DNA of 64,000 nt from Elmis aenea (GCA_947652605.1 OX393579.1:47932970-47996969), one strand, 5' to 3'. Counted from the stretch's first letter, positions 44,591-56,900 are shown. A program made the numbers and translations. The notes: a model not told the origin generated them from the sequence alone.

Positions 44591-47500
44591 TAAATAAAGT
44601 ACCAATTGACGAGGGTACATGACGCTTTACACTAAGGACAAGGAGTACATTAATTGAAACGGGTTCAAAACCGCTGTGTTAAGCCTTGTATGATATGTAC
44701 ATATCAATAACTGTATCCTTAATCCACTTATTATTGAAATCGGGAGACCTTTTAAAATTACTTTTCAGAGTATTTAAATGGTCCAGGAAATCTCCCAGTC
44801 ATCAGGAATCCTTTTAGTTTTTAAAAAGTCGTGATACGTTTAATTCGCAAAATACATTATCACCGTTATCCACTAGCGAGTAAAAACCGTGGCTGTGAAA
44901 TTTCACAAAAGTAATTCCCCACATTTACAAAATAAAAAATCTGCAACGCTACTAATGGATGTAAACGCTTTGATAATACCTGGTGAAAATAAATCCGCTT
45001 GCCGGAAATACCTATTACGTTGTGTAAACTCCACTGGGTGTTAGGTAGGCCTAGTTTTACCTGCAACAATATTTTACAGTAACGAATGAGCCGAAACAAA
45101 AGCTACGAATATTTAAAACTGTGATCCAAAAAAAACTAACGTTAAACCCACCAACCCTGTGCTCGTTAAATTTTAACAGATGCAAGGGGAGACTAACAAA
45201 ATATAACAATTTCTTCCCAACCATCAAGTTTATGGCTCTTCGCAACTCCTGTTTCTGCGAAATCCATACATTGTAGGTAATCTATTGTATTATTTAAATT
45301 TAGTGTACAGTAAATTTAGATACTAAAAGAACTGTTTCTCCACTACTTATCCTACAAATTTTCTATTGCAAATATTTTCTCTCCCTTTTTATTCACACAT
45401 CTTTGATCATGTGGGGAAGCTTTACCCGTACTGAATATTAAGGTCATGTAAAATTTTATAGGTTTAGCAACCTCGTTTACGAGGAAATGAAAAATAATCC
45501 GTTGCTTCAACGAGTAATAGACATTATCATATGCGATCTTCAAAACACTCGACGGCTTTCAAAATAACGAGAACAAATAGCGGTCGTCCCACGCTCTAGA
45601 TTAAATATGGTGGCGCAATAACATATCAAATTCAGGTTTTTACATAATTTGCCCCCGTGTTTACCTTCCTTGGATGTTATTCATTATTAACGTCAGCGTT
45701 TGTGTAAAAAATTATTAAAATAATCGTTTACGTCATCCTACCTAATTTTAAATTGAAATGAGCATTTTATACTGTCATTATTATCTCTTATTTCTTTCCG
45801 GGATTGCGTTGTTTTTTCTGGTAGTCTATAAATTTCGTGGAATCTTTCTCTTTTATCCTTTTTATGTGTGCCAACAGTATTTCTCTATACTTCCATCATG
45901 TATCATTAGTTAAAGCTATACTGAGCTTTAAATGTAATGGGTGAGAAAAAACGCATTTCTCCACACAACTTAATAAGTTTATTTCAACAAAAAACCCTTC
46001 AACAAAAAATTTATTTGCTTCAATTTTTTATCAGACATTATTTTTACTATTTTGTCTTGAACTTGCAACAATTACAACTATTTTTCGTTGCTCGCTCTTT
46101 TTTGTCATTGTTGGAGTTTGCTTATCTAAATGAATTCATACACGACTCTTCTTGCTGGTAGTTACCATCAAATGGAAATGTAAGTTCCATTGCCTGTCAC
46201 AACTTTTGAAAAAAAAATTGTGCCCACCATCACTGAAAAAAATCAAAAGTTTATGGCTCTATTTTACACTTTCTCTCTTTTTTTATATCCAGGTGATCGT
46301 AAAGAATTCTATTACCGCATGGATCGCTCAATTGTCATTTTTAATTATTTTGTCGGTAACTATCGCAGGAGGACGTCCTTGGTGCTAAACAGAGCTATTT
46401 TTCTCAAAACATGTAGCTTGACCTTCGTATGTATAAAAAAAAAACCTGATCGGTTAGTAAAACTCTGTATTCATTATTTATTTAAATGAGAAGATGCTAC
46501 AAACTTATACTGTAACAGTTCGCTACGAACTTTTTAATTTATTTTGTTTAATTTTTCTCTTTTTCATTAGCTCCTTTTTTTGTTGAAAGCTCGTGATCGT
46601 CTGTTGTTATAGTTGGGCTCTTCGACGTTGTTGGATCGTAGTTCACCATTCACTAGAGGAGTTCAAAGATGGCTATGAACAAAACACTTATGCCCAATTG
46701 CATGAACGTTGAACCTGGGATTAACTCCTGGACTTAACCACGTTAACCCTAGAAATAGGCTAAATCACAGCATAGGCGCTGATGTTGCCTAGTTTTAGGG
46801 ATTAACTTGTATTTTAACACCAGTGTCGCTTTGTGCAATGGAGCCTAAAAATTTTTAATCGGACAACTTATTTGTATTCGTCGCTAGTCCCCTTACAGCT
46901 ACACAAAACTTTAATCTTTTGGTTGGTGTCGCAATAATTAAACAGAGTGCAAATTATCCATTGTACATGATTTTTTTCCATAAAAAATGACAACAGCGAG
47001 TGTATTCAAAAGTTCAGCTCCTCGCGAATGAATCTCCAGGAACAACCAACACCTGATTGCAATAGTTAAAGGGAACGCCAAGAAGGCCTTCCGCGTATCT
47101 ACAAAATTCACTAGCTTTAGCGTTTAGCGCAAAACGCTAGGAAGAACCCACAGGAAAAGGAAAAGTAAATTATTTTTTATAGGAAAACAGAGTCTGGTTC
47201 CAGCGCAGGACGCCAGGAAGTCTAGGTTAGGATAAATCGGAAATCCTTTTACCTTCTCGAGTTTCGGTTTTTATACACTTCTCCAAAGTCCTCCTTGCAG
47301 TTTGTAAATCTATGCATCACCCCGCGTAGTATAATAGCCAGGCGTTTATTTTAATATTTTTCTCTTTCTTATTTGTTACTAACTCAAGGCATATTGTTAC
47401 TTATGCAGAATGGTCAATTTACTTATTTTTGGTTCGTTTTTTACAATCTCTCTACTCAATTTTTTTTTAAATATTAGTCACCATCTCTATTCCCACTTTA

Positions 47501-47642
47501 AACAATGGCTGGAATTATATTTTCAGTGCCTAGAAGTAATTTTGAATGAAATAATTTAAATCATTGATTTACTAACTTCCTCAATTTCAATTAGGTGCAC
47601 GACTTAATTTATCATATTCGCTTAAATAAATTATCGGGGGTA
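44591..47642. other. Intron stretch, nothing recognised
   Basis: Mostly AT-rich. Several frames of 60-100 codons near 45937-46489 are low-complexity and were judged to be chance. No repeats with clear ends. Confidence 0.45.
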
Positions 47643-47867
47643 ATTACACGAGAGCTTTGTTTTTAGCCGGACAAACTTGCGTTGCTACGAAAGTTTAGTT
47701 GCTAGGAAACTCGACGAGATAAAACTCTCTGATAAAACAACGAGTCCGTAGGACGAGTTGTTTTATCTTTGACAGAGTTGTCGAGTCAAGAGTTGCCTAA
47801 TAGCAACTAAACTTGAGTTTAGTAAAAGCAAGTTTGTCCAGGATAAAAACAAAGCTCGAGTGTAATT
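47643..47867. repeat. Long hairpin with symmetric GA/GA interruptions (family T-like)
   Basis: The two halves pair: ATTACAC-GA-GAGCTTTGTTTTTA with TAAAAACAAAGCTC-GA-GTGTAAT at the base, acaaacttgc with gcaagtttgt, agtttagttgcta with tagcaactaaact, ctcgac with gtcgag, and at the tip GATAAAACAAC-GA-GTCC-gta-GGAC-GA-GTTGTTTTATC. At the base and tip, GA faces GA where perfect pairing would need TC. Confidence 0.75.
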
Positions 47868-49139
47868 CGGTACGATAACTGCACGAATAAATTATAACCT
47901 TCAAATAATAACTAACAAAACGTCAAAATCTTTTGGTTAGTTACAATCACATAAGTCGGTTGCCTGGTAACAAAAGTTACATGCGAAAATGCAAGTGGAT
48001 ATTTAGTAAGGTACCTTTTTATCCGCTGTCATAACGACAAAACTTGACGTCATTATGGAGAATTTAACATATGAGTGCAGTTACCTGAGTAATAAAAATA
48101 TAACGACGCTTGTTTGACAGCGCAAATCAACAAAACAACTCATCACCATGGTAACCAGTTACATTTTGGCATAGGCCAGTGAAGATGTATTTTCCTGCCT
48201 AAAAATTGATCGGAAACAATTGATTTTCTGGACGAACGCACAAAAAAAATGTTATTGTCAAAAGTTTAAATTTTGACCTAGTTATCTTCTACCCAGATAA
48301 CCTTAGCGTTCAACCTGCCAATGATTGTATAAAACATTTTATGACTTGTTATTTGAGACATTCCATGTTCAAACCAACCAAACCACTTGCACTTTTGGTT
48401 TGTTCTTGAGTAATTTATAGCTACAAAAAAAAAACTATTAACACTTTACAGACAGTCAAGCTATCGCCTTCCCATATAAACCGATCACAAACAAAAAAAC
48501 TCGCCTTTGATTTAATTTACACCTTAAATTTCATTACTACTTACTCTGTACTTCAAAATTACTAGTACAATACGAATTATGTTGCTAAAGTTTTAAATAA
48601 ATTCAGCAAGGCCTCTGTGTAAAAACGATGATCCCTTTTAATTTGCATATCGTACCACAACTACAAGACATAATGTATTTGGTTTTATTAACTGGGTAGT
48701 TATTCCAAACTTTACTTTAACATTAATTAAAGTATTACAGTTTTATAAGTTAATGAATTAATGCTCCTGTTTTATTAATTGCCTGCTTATATGTGCGTGA
48801 TACTTATTTTTTATATTGCTATCAAAATGGTTCGTTATTTCAAAGCCACATATTTTATAGTCAAAATACTTCAGCTTTCTAATGGGCGTTTACACAAAAA
48901 AATAAAACTTGATAAAATATTTTTTAAATGATAATCTGAGCTATAAAGTTTATTCTCAACCACCAAAAATTTAAAAAAAATCATCCAGTTCCGAGAAATA
49001 AATTTTTAAAATGCCCTTTATATTTCAAATTCTGAAACGCGCTGTGATTGCCCGTGACGTCACTCTCCGCACAGTCCATGTGCAGCGGACTAGTTCCTAT
49101 GCATCGCATAATGACAAGTTGTTATAATATTTTAATATA

Positions 49140-49256
49140 ATATGTTTTTTCTTTTATTAACTATGTATATTATTGCAATGTACATAAATTATTATTGTGA
49201 CAAGTTCTACACCTTTTTTTTTAGGATATTCAGAAAAAATAAAGATTATTATTGTT
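49140..49256 (+). mobile_element. CR1-like 3' fragment
   Basis: The sequence attattgtgacaagttctac followed by ggatattcag and aataaagattattatt is the inverted equivalent of 6321-6400, so it belongs to the same family as the insertion in P1. A GC-rich segment (aggcgcgaagcgcgcgacga) of unknown origin follows it. Confidence 0.65.
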
Positions 49257-49863
49257 ATGTTAGGCGCGAAGCGCGCGACGAAGACGCCGCAGGGGCGTAC
49301 TTTGGCCGTCGATTGTAAATAATAAACGTAATCGAACAACAATTACATTTTATTATAATGAATAAAATACAAACAGTACTGCCTTTTAACAGTATTAGCA
49401 AAAGAATGATCTCAAGCCAACCCCGAGACCCCTCAGGGTGGCTTCACATCATATCTTAAGTGTTTTTAACATAAACAAATATGACATTCCTGGACCAGGC
49501 ATATTTGTGTTCAAATATTCTTTACGTATACAGTATTGCGAGAGGTTTTAACTAGTTGTTAGTTTAGTGTATATTTCATTATAAAACAAAGCAAATGTGT
49601 AAGTAAATTAATTATTTTGTAGAAATAATTCGATATTATACTAAGGTCATTTAACAGGTGAAAATATGAACAAAAAGTATGTTTCAGTTTATTGTTTAAT
49701 AATAGGTGATTGTAAACATTAAAAAAATGTACCTACTACTCTTTTAGTCATAGCTATATCTAAAAAACTTACAAAATTAATCTTAAATTCGAGGTAAATA
49801 AAATATGGCCTATATATAATAGTAGATAATTGATAAAGTTGGTTTCTCCTGTTGTTTGATTAT

Positions 49864-50040
49864 AGGTTAAATAAACGAAAAGTTGCTGGTTCTCAAACAG
49901 GTTTATTCGTTGCAAATTCTTTTTTTAAAAAAGATCCGACATGTTTCGCCAATGTTATTTTATCGTCATCCTCAGGGCTAAAAATTATATTATATATACT
50001 TATAACTTGTTATAACTTATAACTTTTCGTTTATTTAATA
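49864..50040 (-). mobile_element. Small Penelope-like unit with inverted flanks
   Basis: TTAAATAAACGAAAAGTT near 49868 is inverted at 50022-50039. Inside, on the minus strand, is CCTGAGGATGACGATAAAAT then CGAAACATGTCGG, the signature often found in terminal repeats of Penelope-like elements. Confidence 0.5.
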
Positions 50041-50444
50041 GTAGATAATGTTCAATTCAATGATTCTACTATATTAATTTACACTTATAAGTTTTGAATG
50101 TTATCAGTTTTATGCTTAGATCATATAAAAAAAGGTATATGGCTTTTTGTAAAACAAGCACTGTTAGTTCAGTATAAATATAATACAAATTTCATAAACG
50201 AAGCAACAGTGCTTTAACACTAATCAGCATTTTTAATCAAACATATAAACATGCACCAAATAGCATACTACAAATAAGTATTGTTTAAAACTGCAGATTT
50301 TTTTGTTGGAAAGTAATAGGCTGCTTCATATTACATATTATTGCCATATGATTAATGCTTAATGCTAATGATAATGCTTAATGATAATGTTTTTCACTTA
50401 AGTGTATTTTTTTTGCATAAATACTATTTAATATATTTTTTAGT

Positions 50445-50644
50445 TTATTTAAATTTTAAATGGTCTTCGCAACAATATAATTTAGTTTTTTCGCTTACGT
50501 CGGAAATACAACGTCTTGCTGCATCAAACCATTTTTTTCTTTTGGTAGAATTTTCCGGAACAGCAAAAAACAATTTTTCTGTTTTTTTGTAGAAGTGGTC
50601 TTACATTCAGGCACAAAACACCACTTTCTTCTGTACGACGACAT
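50445..50644 (-). pseudogene. THAP zinc-finger domain, frameshifted
   Basis: The minus strand starts MSSYRRKWCFVPECKTTS. A run of seven A (one short of in-frame) at about 50584-50590 breaks the frame. It resumes as KLFFAVPENSTKRKKWFDAA and ends YCCEDHLKF before a TAA. This is the C2CH THAP layout: C-x4-C, an AVP block, a conserved Trp, and C-x2-H. The downstream transposase is missing. In related elements the THAP domain binds the transposon ends; here only a relic remains. No host gene is implied. Confidence 0.75.
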
Positions 50645-50891
50645 GGTTGCGTTGTATTTACAACAAGCACACACGTGTGATTTGCCTCATCGAGGAGTAC
50701 GTACGTAGAGTGACGTCATTTCTCGTGCGCATCGTTCAAGCCGTTTACGGCGCAACTTGCCGCGGGAAAACTTTAACCGTTAATAATAAATAAACGAAGT
50801 TGATTTAAACAATTTTAACTTCACATACGATATTCTGAACACCAAATCTATCAAATTCTAAAGAAATTAAAAATTAGTGTAAACGCCCATT

Positions 50892-51896
50892 GCTGTTCGA
50901 TAATAATTTTATTCGCGTTTTACCATTAATTTGCAAGATATTTTACTTCACATGTTATAAAACTTTTACTATAGTGCGATTAAAACTAATAGAACACTGC
51001 AAAGAACCTCAAAGTTAAAAAGATGTTGATGTTAAATTAGGCAGGAAACTGTAAAGGAAACTTGGTGAAGCAAATAATTACCTTAGAGGAATTTAAAAAG
51101 TATTAGGATAACATGGCTTAACTATGTGAAGCCAGAAATAGGGCCTGTGGGAATAAGATTAGTGCAAGAAAAATATATTGCCCAATTCGCTTAAGGTTCG
51201 ATCCTAATACATGATCGTATCGCGTTCAACAACCACTGTTTGTAAAGTTTATAATAAAATATATTGACAGGTAAAATCGAAGGACAATTGTATAAGTAAG
51301 ACGTAAACCTTTTAATTTATATGAGCGTTTACATATTGTTAGAAATTTAATTATAAAATAAATCTAAAGAGCTTTATACATCACTAATTAATCCTTATAA
51401 TGCTGCTGTCATAAACACCTTTTCCAATTTCCGGGCGTTTTATACTCCATTTAGTTCCAAGAAGTCCTTGATTTACTTTTTATTTTTGCATTACAACAGA
51501 ATTCTATTACCCATGATTTTCCTAGTTTAAAAAAATTAATATATTGAGCATTTTACACCAAAGACTGCATATAATAGGACTACTCAATCAACGGTTAACC
51601 AAGCGAACAAATAAAGCCAGTGACCTGATTTTAAATGTCAATTATCAATATTATTTTGAATATAGCAAGCCAATATGAAAATAAATATAAATTTTTATAT
51701 GTTACATAATACGGCAATGAAAACTATGAAATCCAAAATTTTTCCTCAATAATGACTGTTCTTCGAAATTAAAATACATAATCTAGCTAAAGAATTCGTT
51801 ATAGATCCGTTAAGGGTTGATGGAACTTCGAAATGGGTCGATGGAACTCCACAGTTCAATTGGGGGTCAATGAACACTTCAGATCTTATTCTACTA
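50892..51896. other. Intron stretch, nothing recognised
   Basis: AT-rich, with no coding or repeat signal that could be supported. Confidence 0.45.
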
Positions 51897-52185
51897 TACA
51901 GGGTGATTGAAATTCGAGTTTAAGCATGGGGATCTCGCTTATCTTAAGAGCTACGAGGTCGGTTAAATTAGGGCAAAGTTGTTAAATTTTGTGCTCATTG
52001 ATAATCCAAAGAGAAATTGGAAATATCTCAAACGGTATCCGAGAAAATTAGGAAAAACCGGAAAGTACGATTTTTGAAAATCGCCTATAACTCCTTTGGA
52101 GTTTGAAATATTTCAAATGTGTAAAAACATTGCCGAATCAACTTTTTAAGCCGAATCGGATGGGGGTCACAATTTTTTCCCAGAT
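51897..52185. repeat. Solo arm with TACAGGGTG end
   Basis: tacagggtgattgaaattcg starts a roughly 290-bp stretch with the style of the other TACAGGGTG elements (gagctacgaggtcggt, aactcctttggagtttgaaa). The second arm is not seen. Another single end of this style is at 18246 (tacagagtggtccactat). Confidence 0.5.
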
Positions 52186-54171
52186 CGATTCGTTTTTGTT
52201 TTATGACAACCAACTTTACATAATCAAATAGCATTTATTTTTTTGAATCCATTGATGTATCACACATGGTATTTTACTTCTTTATACGTAAGTTCTAGAT
52301 TTTACCAAAAAAAAAATTATTTATCCATTACCTGCAAAATTTGTTGTTACTCTTTTTATTGAAAAATAGCATTGATACCAATTGTTGCTCATGACAGGTG
52401 GCGTGTAAAATAAAAGATTATTTAAATGTAATATTTGCTTATGCCATTTTTTCATACAGTCTAATGCAATTCAACATTACCTTTTGACCATTATTTTCTT
52501 GCATTTTTGTTGATTTAGAATGCAAGCACATTTTCTTTGCTTTCCATCAATTGTTCTTTTTATTTACTGTCCATTAGGATCACTTTTTATAACATTAAGG
52601 AACACGATTATAGAATAGTAAAGAGATTCCTGCGTTATTGTAATCAGATATTGACGATATTCGTAAATCTGTTGTTGCAATACTCAATCAAAATTCAAGC
52701 AGTGACATATTTACATCAGCAATACGATATAATGCTTATACATTTATCATTGTTGAACCGATAACATTAGTAAAAATTGGAGAATACAATTTTATCCTCG
52801 AACTTTTATTCTATGTTTATTTAGACTAATCTAGTTTATCTACACGGCGCATTTATTTATTATTTGTTTATACAATAAGGTGGCTAGATTTTTTCTTGTT
52901 TTTTCTCGGTCTTTGGCCATCTACTTACTTTTCCTAATGATAGTATACCTTCATTTGTCGATAACATTCTAATACTATTATTGTCTTTCCATATTACAGC
53001 AAATAAGTAATTTTTAACTTTAATTCTACAGTCAAAAACACGATGAAATTCTTTTTTCATCTACTTATCATCTTTTATTGGCAGTTATTCATGCGATTAC
53101 ATGGTACTGTACCAATAGCGGCAGTATCAAATATTTTACACAGCATTGGCCATGATCCCCGAATAGGGATCATGAATAAAAAAATAATAACTTTGGCTGT
53201 AATCATTTTAAATTCACAACCGAACACTGGCGTTTACATGAACCTACAACTCAGCCATGCACGAGATAACAATTCATAATTTATTTTATAGATACAACAC
53301 AAATTATAAACTATTTAAAACTACGTTTTTTAATTTGGAAATTACCTCTAAATTTTCACTTATAGCAACTATTACTCATAAGTAACAAAACAAATGTAGA
53401 TTATTTGTTGTTATAATACTGCTAAAGACTCTTCTTAACGTCACTGAGTTGCCAGATGCAATATTTTAGCAAGGCTACTAATTACAGAGCAAATAAGTCG
53501 CGAGATCATTGCAGAAAAAAGTTAATACAACATCATCAAGTTTCTGTGAAAAAAATGTTAAAATGCTTCTCTTATTTATTAATAACATTATTTAATATTA
53601 ATTTTATCGAGAGCAATCGAAAATAAAGGTTTATCGTCTTTAATGCATAAAACAGAAGTTATTCACTATATTTAGAGTAAAACCCCTAGTCATAATAAAG
53701 TGACTGAACTTAGGGGTGGCAGTGATTTCCAGTTCATTGCCCATTCGATTAATTGATTCCGTCAAAGTAACCACAGTGTTTAATTGTGAAAGTGTTTTTG
53801 TTATTTTACGAGTTTAGGGATTCTGCAGGACGTAGAAGAGCACAACTATTGTAATCAGTACCTACTTTTTATCCATCAATTATTATTCGTACCCCGAACA
53901 CAACCTTCAGTAATTTAGTTAATTAGGTAATTTTTTATAAAATACCTGTACACACCATGACTTTTTTTATAGTTCTGAACTGAAATCAACATGTGCGTTT
54001 CAATTCTTACAGTTAGAGCTACAGGTATAACTTATTTTGTGGTCAAGTCAATATAAAATAATCTAAAACATACTGATTGAAGTTGTCATGGATTTAGCCA
54101 TGGTTTACAGCCAACCTTCACATTAATTCGTTTTTAAATTTACTATTACAATTGGTGCTTATACAGGGTGT
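52186..54171. other. Intron stretch, nothing recognised
   Basis: Open frames of 75-78 codons near 52537 and 53043 show no known motif and are probably chance. Confidence 0.45.
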
Positions 54172-54778
54172 GTATAAATTGGCGGAAGCGCTACACGTGA
54201 CGATGTTCTTCGTAAAATTCTAAGACGAAAATCTTGATACAAAAATGTTGTACCATGCTTTCTACCATTTAAAGAAGAAAAAAATTAGCAACATTGCATA
54301 CATTGATTTGCGTTCGGACATTTTTTTATTAGCAATTTTTACTTGAGTATTTACGATTTTTGTTCGAACTGAAAGCCTTCAGTTCGTAAACATAGCTGCA
54401 AACTTTTGGGTATCGTAAAACACAAACTAGAAATAATTACGAGAAAAACAGAGATGACAGCTAATGACAATGCTGCCATATGTATTATTTTCATTCAAAT
54501 CAGTGATTTACATATTTTCAACACCAATTTTTGAAAGGAAGAACACAATATCTAGGAAAAAATACTATTCGAAATTTATTTTTATTCCAAATTGCAGCTT
54601 TTTCATTTGCAAGTATTTAATAATAACGCTTATTAAAGGACTAAATGTCAAAACTTTGAGGACCTCTTGCAGACACAGCAAGCATGGTACAACATTTTCG
54701 TATTAAGATTTTCGACTTAGAATTTTACGAAGAACATCGCCACGTGTAGCGCTTCCGCCAATTTTTACACACCCTGTA
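54172..54778. mobile_element. Foldback MITE R with about 150-bp arms and TACAGGGTG ends
   Basis: The left arm tacagggtgtgtataaattg, gcggaagcgctacacgtg, gatgttcttcgtaaaattct is mirrored at the right up to acaccctgta at 54778. The inner ends are near tggtacaacatttt. There is no coding capacity. Confidence 0.82.
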
Positions 54779-54782
54779 TAGG

Positions 54783-55330
54783 CAGTGTTTCCCAAAATGG
54801 GTTTCGCGAAACCCCGGAGTTACGTGAACAAACTCAGGGCTTTTGCGTGTTTGTTGGTATCGCTTTGTATATTTTTTTACTCTTAATGAACCAAGAATCA
54901 GAATTAGATTTGGAGATCGAAAATTGTACTATTAAAGATCGTATCGGCAGCTTGTTAGAAGCCATGAGTATTTTTAAAATATACAGACCAATGATAATTA
55001 TAGGGTACAAAATTCATTCGGATAAAAAAAAGCCTAATAATTAATTGGAATAAGTTCGGATGCTCAGTTTAAGGCTAAGTTCAACAAGGCAACAAGTTTC
55101 TGGTGCGATATATTTTGACGAATATCCGAATTTATCAAAATGGGCTATTCTGATTTTATTACCGTTTGCAAGTACATATCTGTGCAAATCTGGATTTTCT
55201 TAATATGCTTGTAGGCTTGTACAAAAACTAAATATTGCAAGAGTTGGACGCTGCACCAAATATGCGAATTCAGATATCCAACATTACACCAAACTTTCAG
55301 AGGATACTAAAATCGAAGAAGCAACAAAAA
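54783..55330 (+). pseudogene. hAT (ZBED5-like) relic with C-terminal dimerisation segment
   Basis: The left terminus CAGTGTTTCCCAAAATGGG is a hAT-type end. Further in, the + strand reads YFDEYPNLSKWAILILLPFA then STYLCKSGFS, matching the 'LLPFxTTYLCExGFS' core of the hAT C-terminal dimerisation domain of ZBED5/SCAND3-type transposases. Decayed 'NIARV.RCTKYANSDIQ' follows. The catalytic region is absent, so the element is internally deleted. The right terminus is not seen; an RTE sequence abuts it. Confidence 0.6.
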
Positions 55331-55341
55331 GCATTGTAAGG

Positions 55342-55582
55342 GTGAAAGTTCAAATCAGAAGACCTCATAGTGAGAAGTGGATTACGCCACGCCAAGGGGG
55401 CCCCCTTTCAACTTTACTATTCAATATTAAACTAGCAAAGATAATAAGAAGCAGCAGTCTGAACCGGGTAGGAGATATAATGTACAAGAGCCATAAAATA
55501 GTGAGATATGCAGACGACATCATAACCAGAAATATAAAGGAATTAGAACACGCGACAAACAGATTGGTGGACGAGACTTTAA
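55342..55582 (+). pseudogene. RTE reverse transcriptase palm fragment
   Basis: The open frame contains the PRQGGPLSTLLFNI motif and RYADDII, the two hallmark reverse transcriptase blocks. The usual RQGD is RQGG here. It is interrupted at a TTAA by the next element. Confidence 0.8.
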
Positions 55583-55823
55583 CACGTTCACTGCCAATTA
55601 AAATATTGTTGCTATCCCCAAAGCCAAACGCGTTTTATTGAAATATTTATTGTTAAGTATATTTTATTAAAAGCTGTATAGCTGTAACTGCTTTTTTTAA
55701 ATTTTAGGTAATTTTGGGCCTTGACTCAACTGTTGAGTCACCGGCCTCTAGTTAAGAAATTTTTGAGCGAAGCCAATGACTCAACAGTTGAGTCAAGTAT
55801 AATGAGATCATAAAATAAATATT

Positions 55824-56099
55824 TTATTGATTTTCTAATATTATGTATTTTATTGAGTATAAACAACTATTTGGTTTATGCACATCTTGTAGTATAGTGT
55901 CTTCGTCTTCCTCTGATGACTCATACAATACCTCATACTCACTACCACTATCAAAAACCGGATCATCTTCGCTGTCAGAAACATTTAATAGTGCTTTTAA
56001 GAGTTTTAAGTCACAATCGTTTAAAGCTCGTTTATTTTCATAATCTGTATGCCGCCTTTTAGGTCTAGATGGTCCTGGAACTTGATCGTCCATTTTCAC
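55824..56099 (-). CDS. Remnant acidic N-terminal region of a piggyBac-like transposase
   Basis: The frame starts MKMDDQVPGPSRPKRRHTDY, has a basic cluster (RPKRRH), then runs of acidic residues (NVSDSEDDPVFDSGSEYEV, ESSEEDED). Acidic serine-rich N termini of this kind precede the DDD domain in piggyBac transposases. The catalytic domain and zinc finger are absent, and the frame closes in element sequence after about 20 unrelated residues. The piggyBac assignment rests mainly on the TTAA-flanked ends. Confidence 0.6.
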   Translation of the reverse strand: MKMDDQVPGPSRPKRRHTDYENKRALNDCDLKLLKALLNVSDSEDDPVFDSGSEYEVLYESSEEDEDTILQDVHKPNSCLYSIKYIILENQ

Positions 56100-56253
56100 C
56101 TCTTACAAAAACAAATTTTAAAAACCGACACCAGCAAAAGTTGAGGTTCAGCTTTCCCTACCATTGAATAAAAAGATAAAGGAATGAGCGTTATAGCGAT
56201 ACTAAGGCGTCCAGGTTAGCCTCTCAATATGGCGGATGCATGTTTCCGCTTCT

Positions 56254-56448
56254 CAGTGGCGTATCTAACATTTTAAAATATGTATTGAATAATGTAAATA
56301 TTTGCTTTGTTTTGAATTGAGCCTGTTAGTTACTTATTTACTTCTTGTCTCGTGGTTGAGGGAATTAAAAAAACGACAGCATACTTCAATATTTGGATTG
56401 TTTATTATAAGAGTTAAAAAATATACCGTACACAAATGCACGCCACTG
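56254..56448. repeat. Possible small hAT-type MITE inside the piggyBac-like element
   Basis: CAGTGGCG and CGCCACTG are 8-bp inverted ends. No 8-bp target duplication is visible, so this is tentative. Confidence 0.3.
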
Positions 56449-56900
56449 ATATGACATACGATTTTGACAGACCACATCTAATTTTCAATACATGATTACA
56501 CTACAAAATATTAATATCTACTTACCTATGAAACGTAATCTTTTAATCTTCAACATTTTTTGACCTAGTAAGACTACAAGATCTACAGCTAACCACTGCA
56601 GCACACAAAACTCTAAATTTCTCTGACTGGTTCACCTGTCACAACCGGCCGCCATGAGTGGCCTTTTATGTCGTCATTTCCGTCGCCGCTCAAACGCTGC
56701 AGTATAGTATTAAAAGCTCTTTCCTTTATCTTTTTATTCAATGTTCCCTACAAGCCAGTAAAACCGTAAAGTAGGCTCACAACGGCTGACAAAATACTGG
56801 AACATTTAGTATAGATATGTCCGTGACTCACATGTCTAGTCATTGGCTCCTAATGAACGACAGCAATGACTCAAACCTTGTGTCATTGGCAGTTAACGTG

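Larger units (their letters stand above)
48881..50891 (-). mobile_element. DNA transposon relic with THAP gene and 15-bp inverted ends
   Basis: AATGGGCGTTTACAC at 48881 and GTGTAAACGCCCATT at 50877-50891 are perfect inverted ends. Subterminal gtgacgtcac-like sequence occurs on both sides (49060, 50710). It contains a THAP-domain remnant on the minus strand, a CR1-like 3' fragment and a Penelope-like unit. A target duplication could not be identified. P-type and some other eukaryotic DNA transposases carry THAP domains, so the superfamily is open. Confidence 0.6.
55583..56900 (-). mobile_element. Internally deleted piggyBac-like element
   Basis: TTAA at 55579-55582 and 56901-56904 flanks the termini CACGTTCACTGCCAAT and ATTGGCAGTTAACGTG, inverted with one mismatch. 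Subterminal tgactcaa / caatgactca motifs occur at both ends (55722, 55777, 56823, 56863), a likely transposase-binding array. It inserted into the RTE reverse transcriptase and is unrelated in its ends to the piggyBac at 23149. Confidence 0.85.

Noticed and set aside
46190..46489. 99-codon frame preceded by a splice-like 'tatatccag'
   Set aside because: The translation does not continue the F-BAR sequence and has no domain. The acceptor-like site is common by chance in T-rich DNA.
47735..47765. Hammerhead ribozyme in the tip hairpin (gagtccgtaggacga)
   Set aside because: The sequence looks like a hammerhead stem II, but the CTGANGA and GAAA core strands are absent; GA/GA-stepped stems explain it better.
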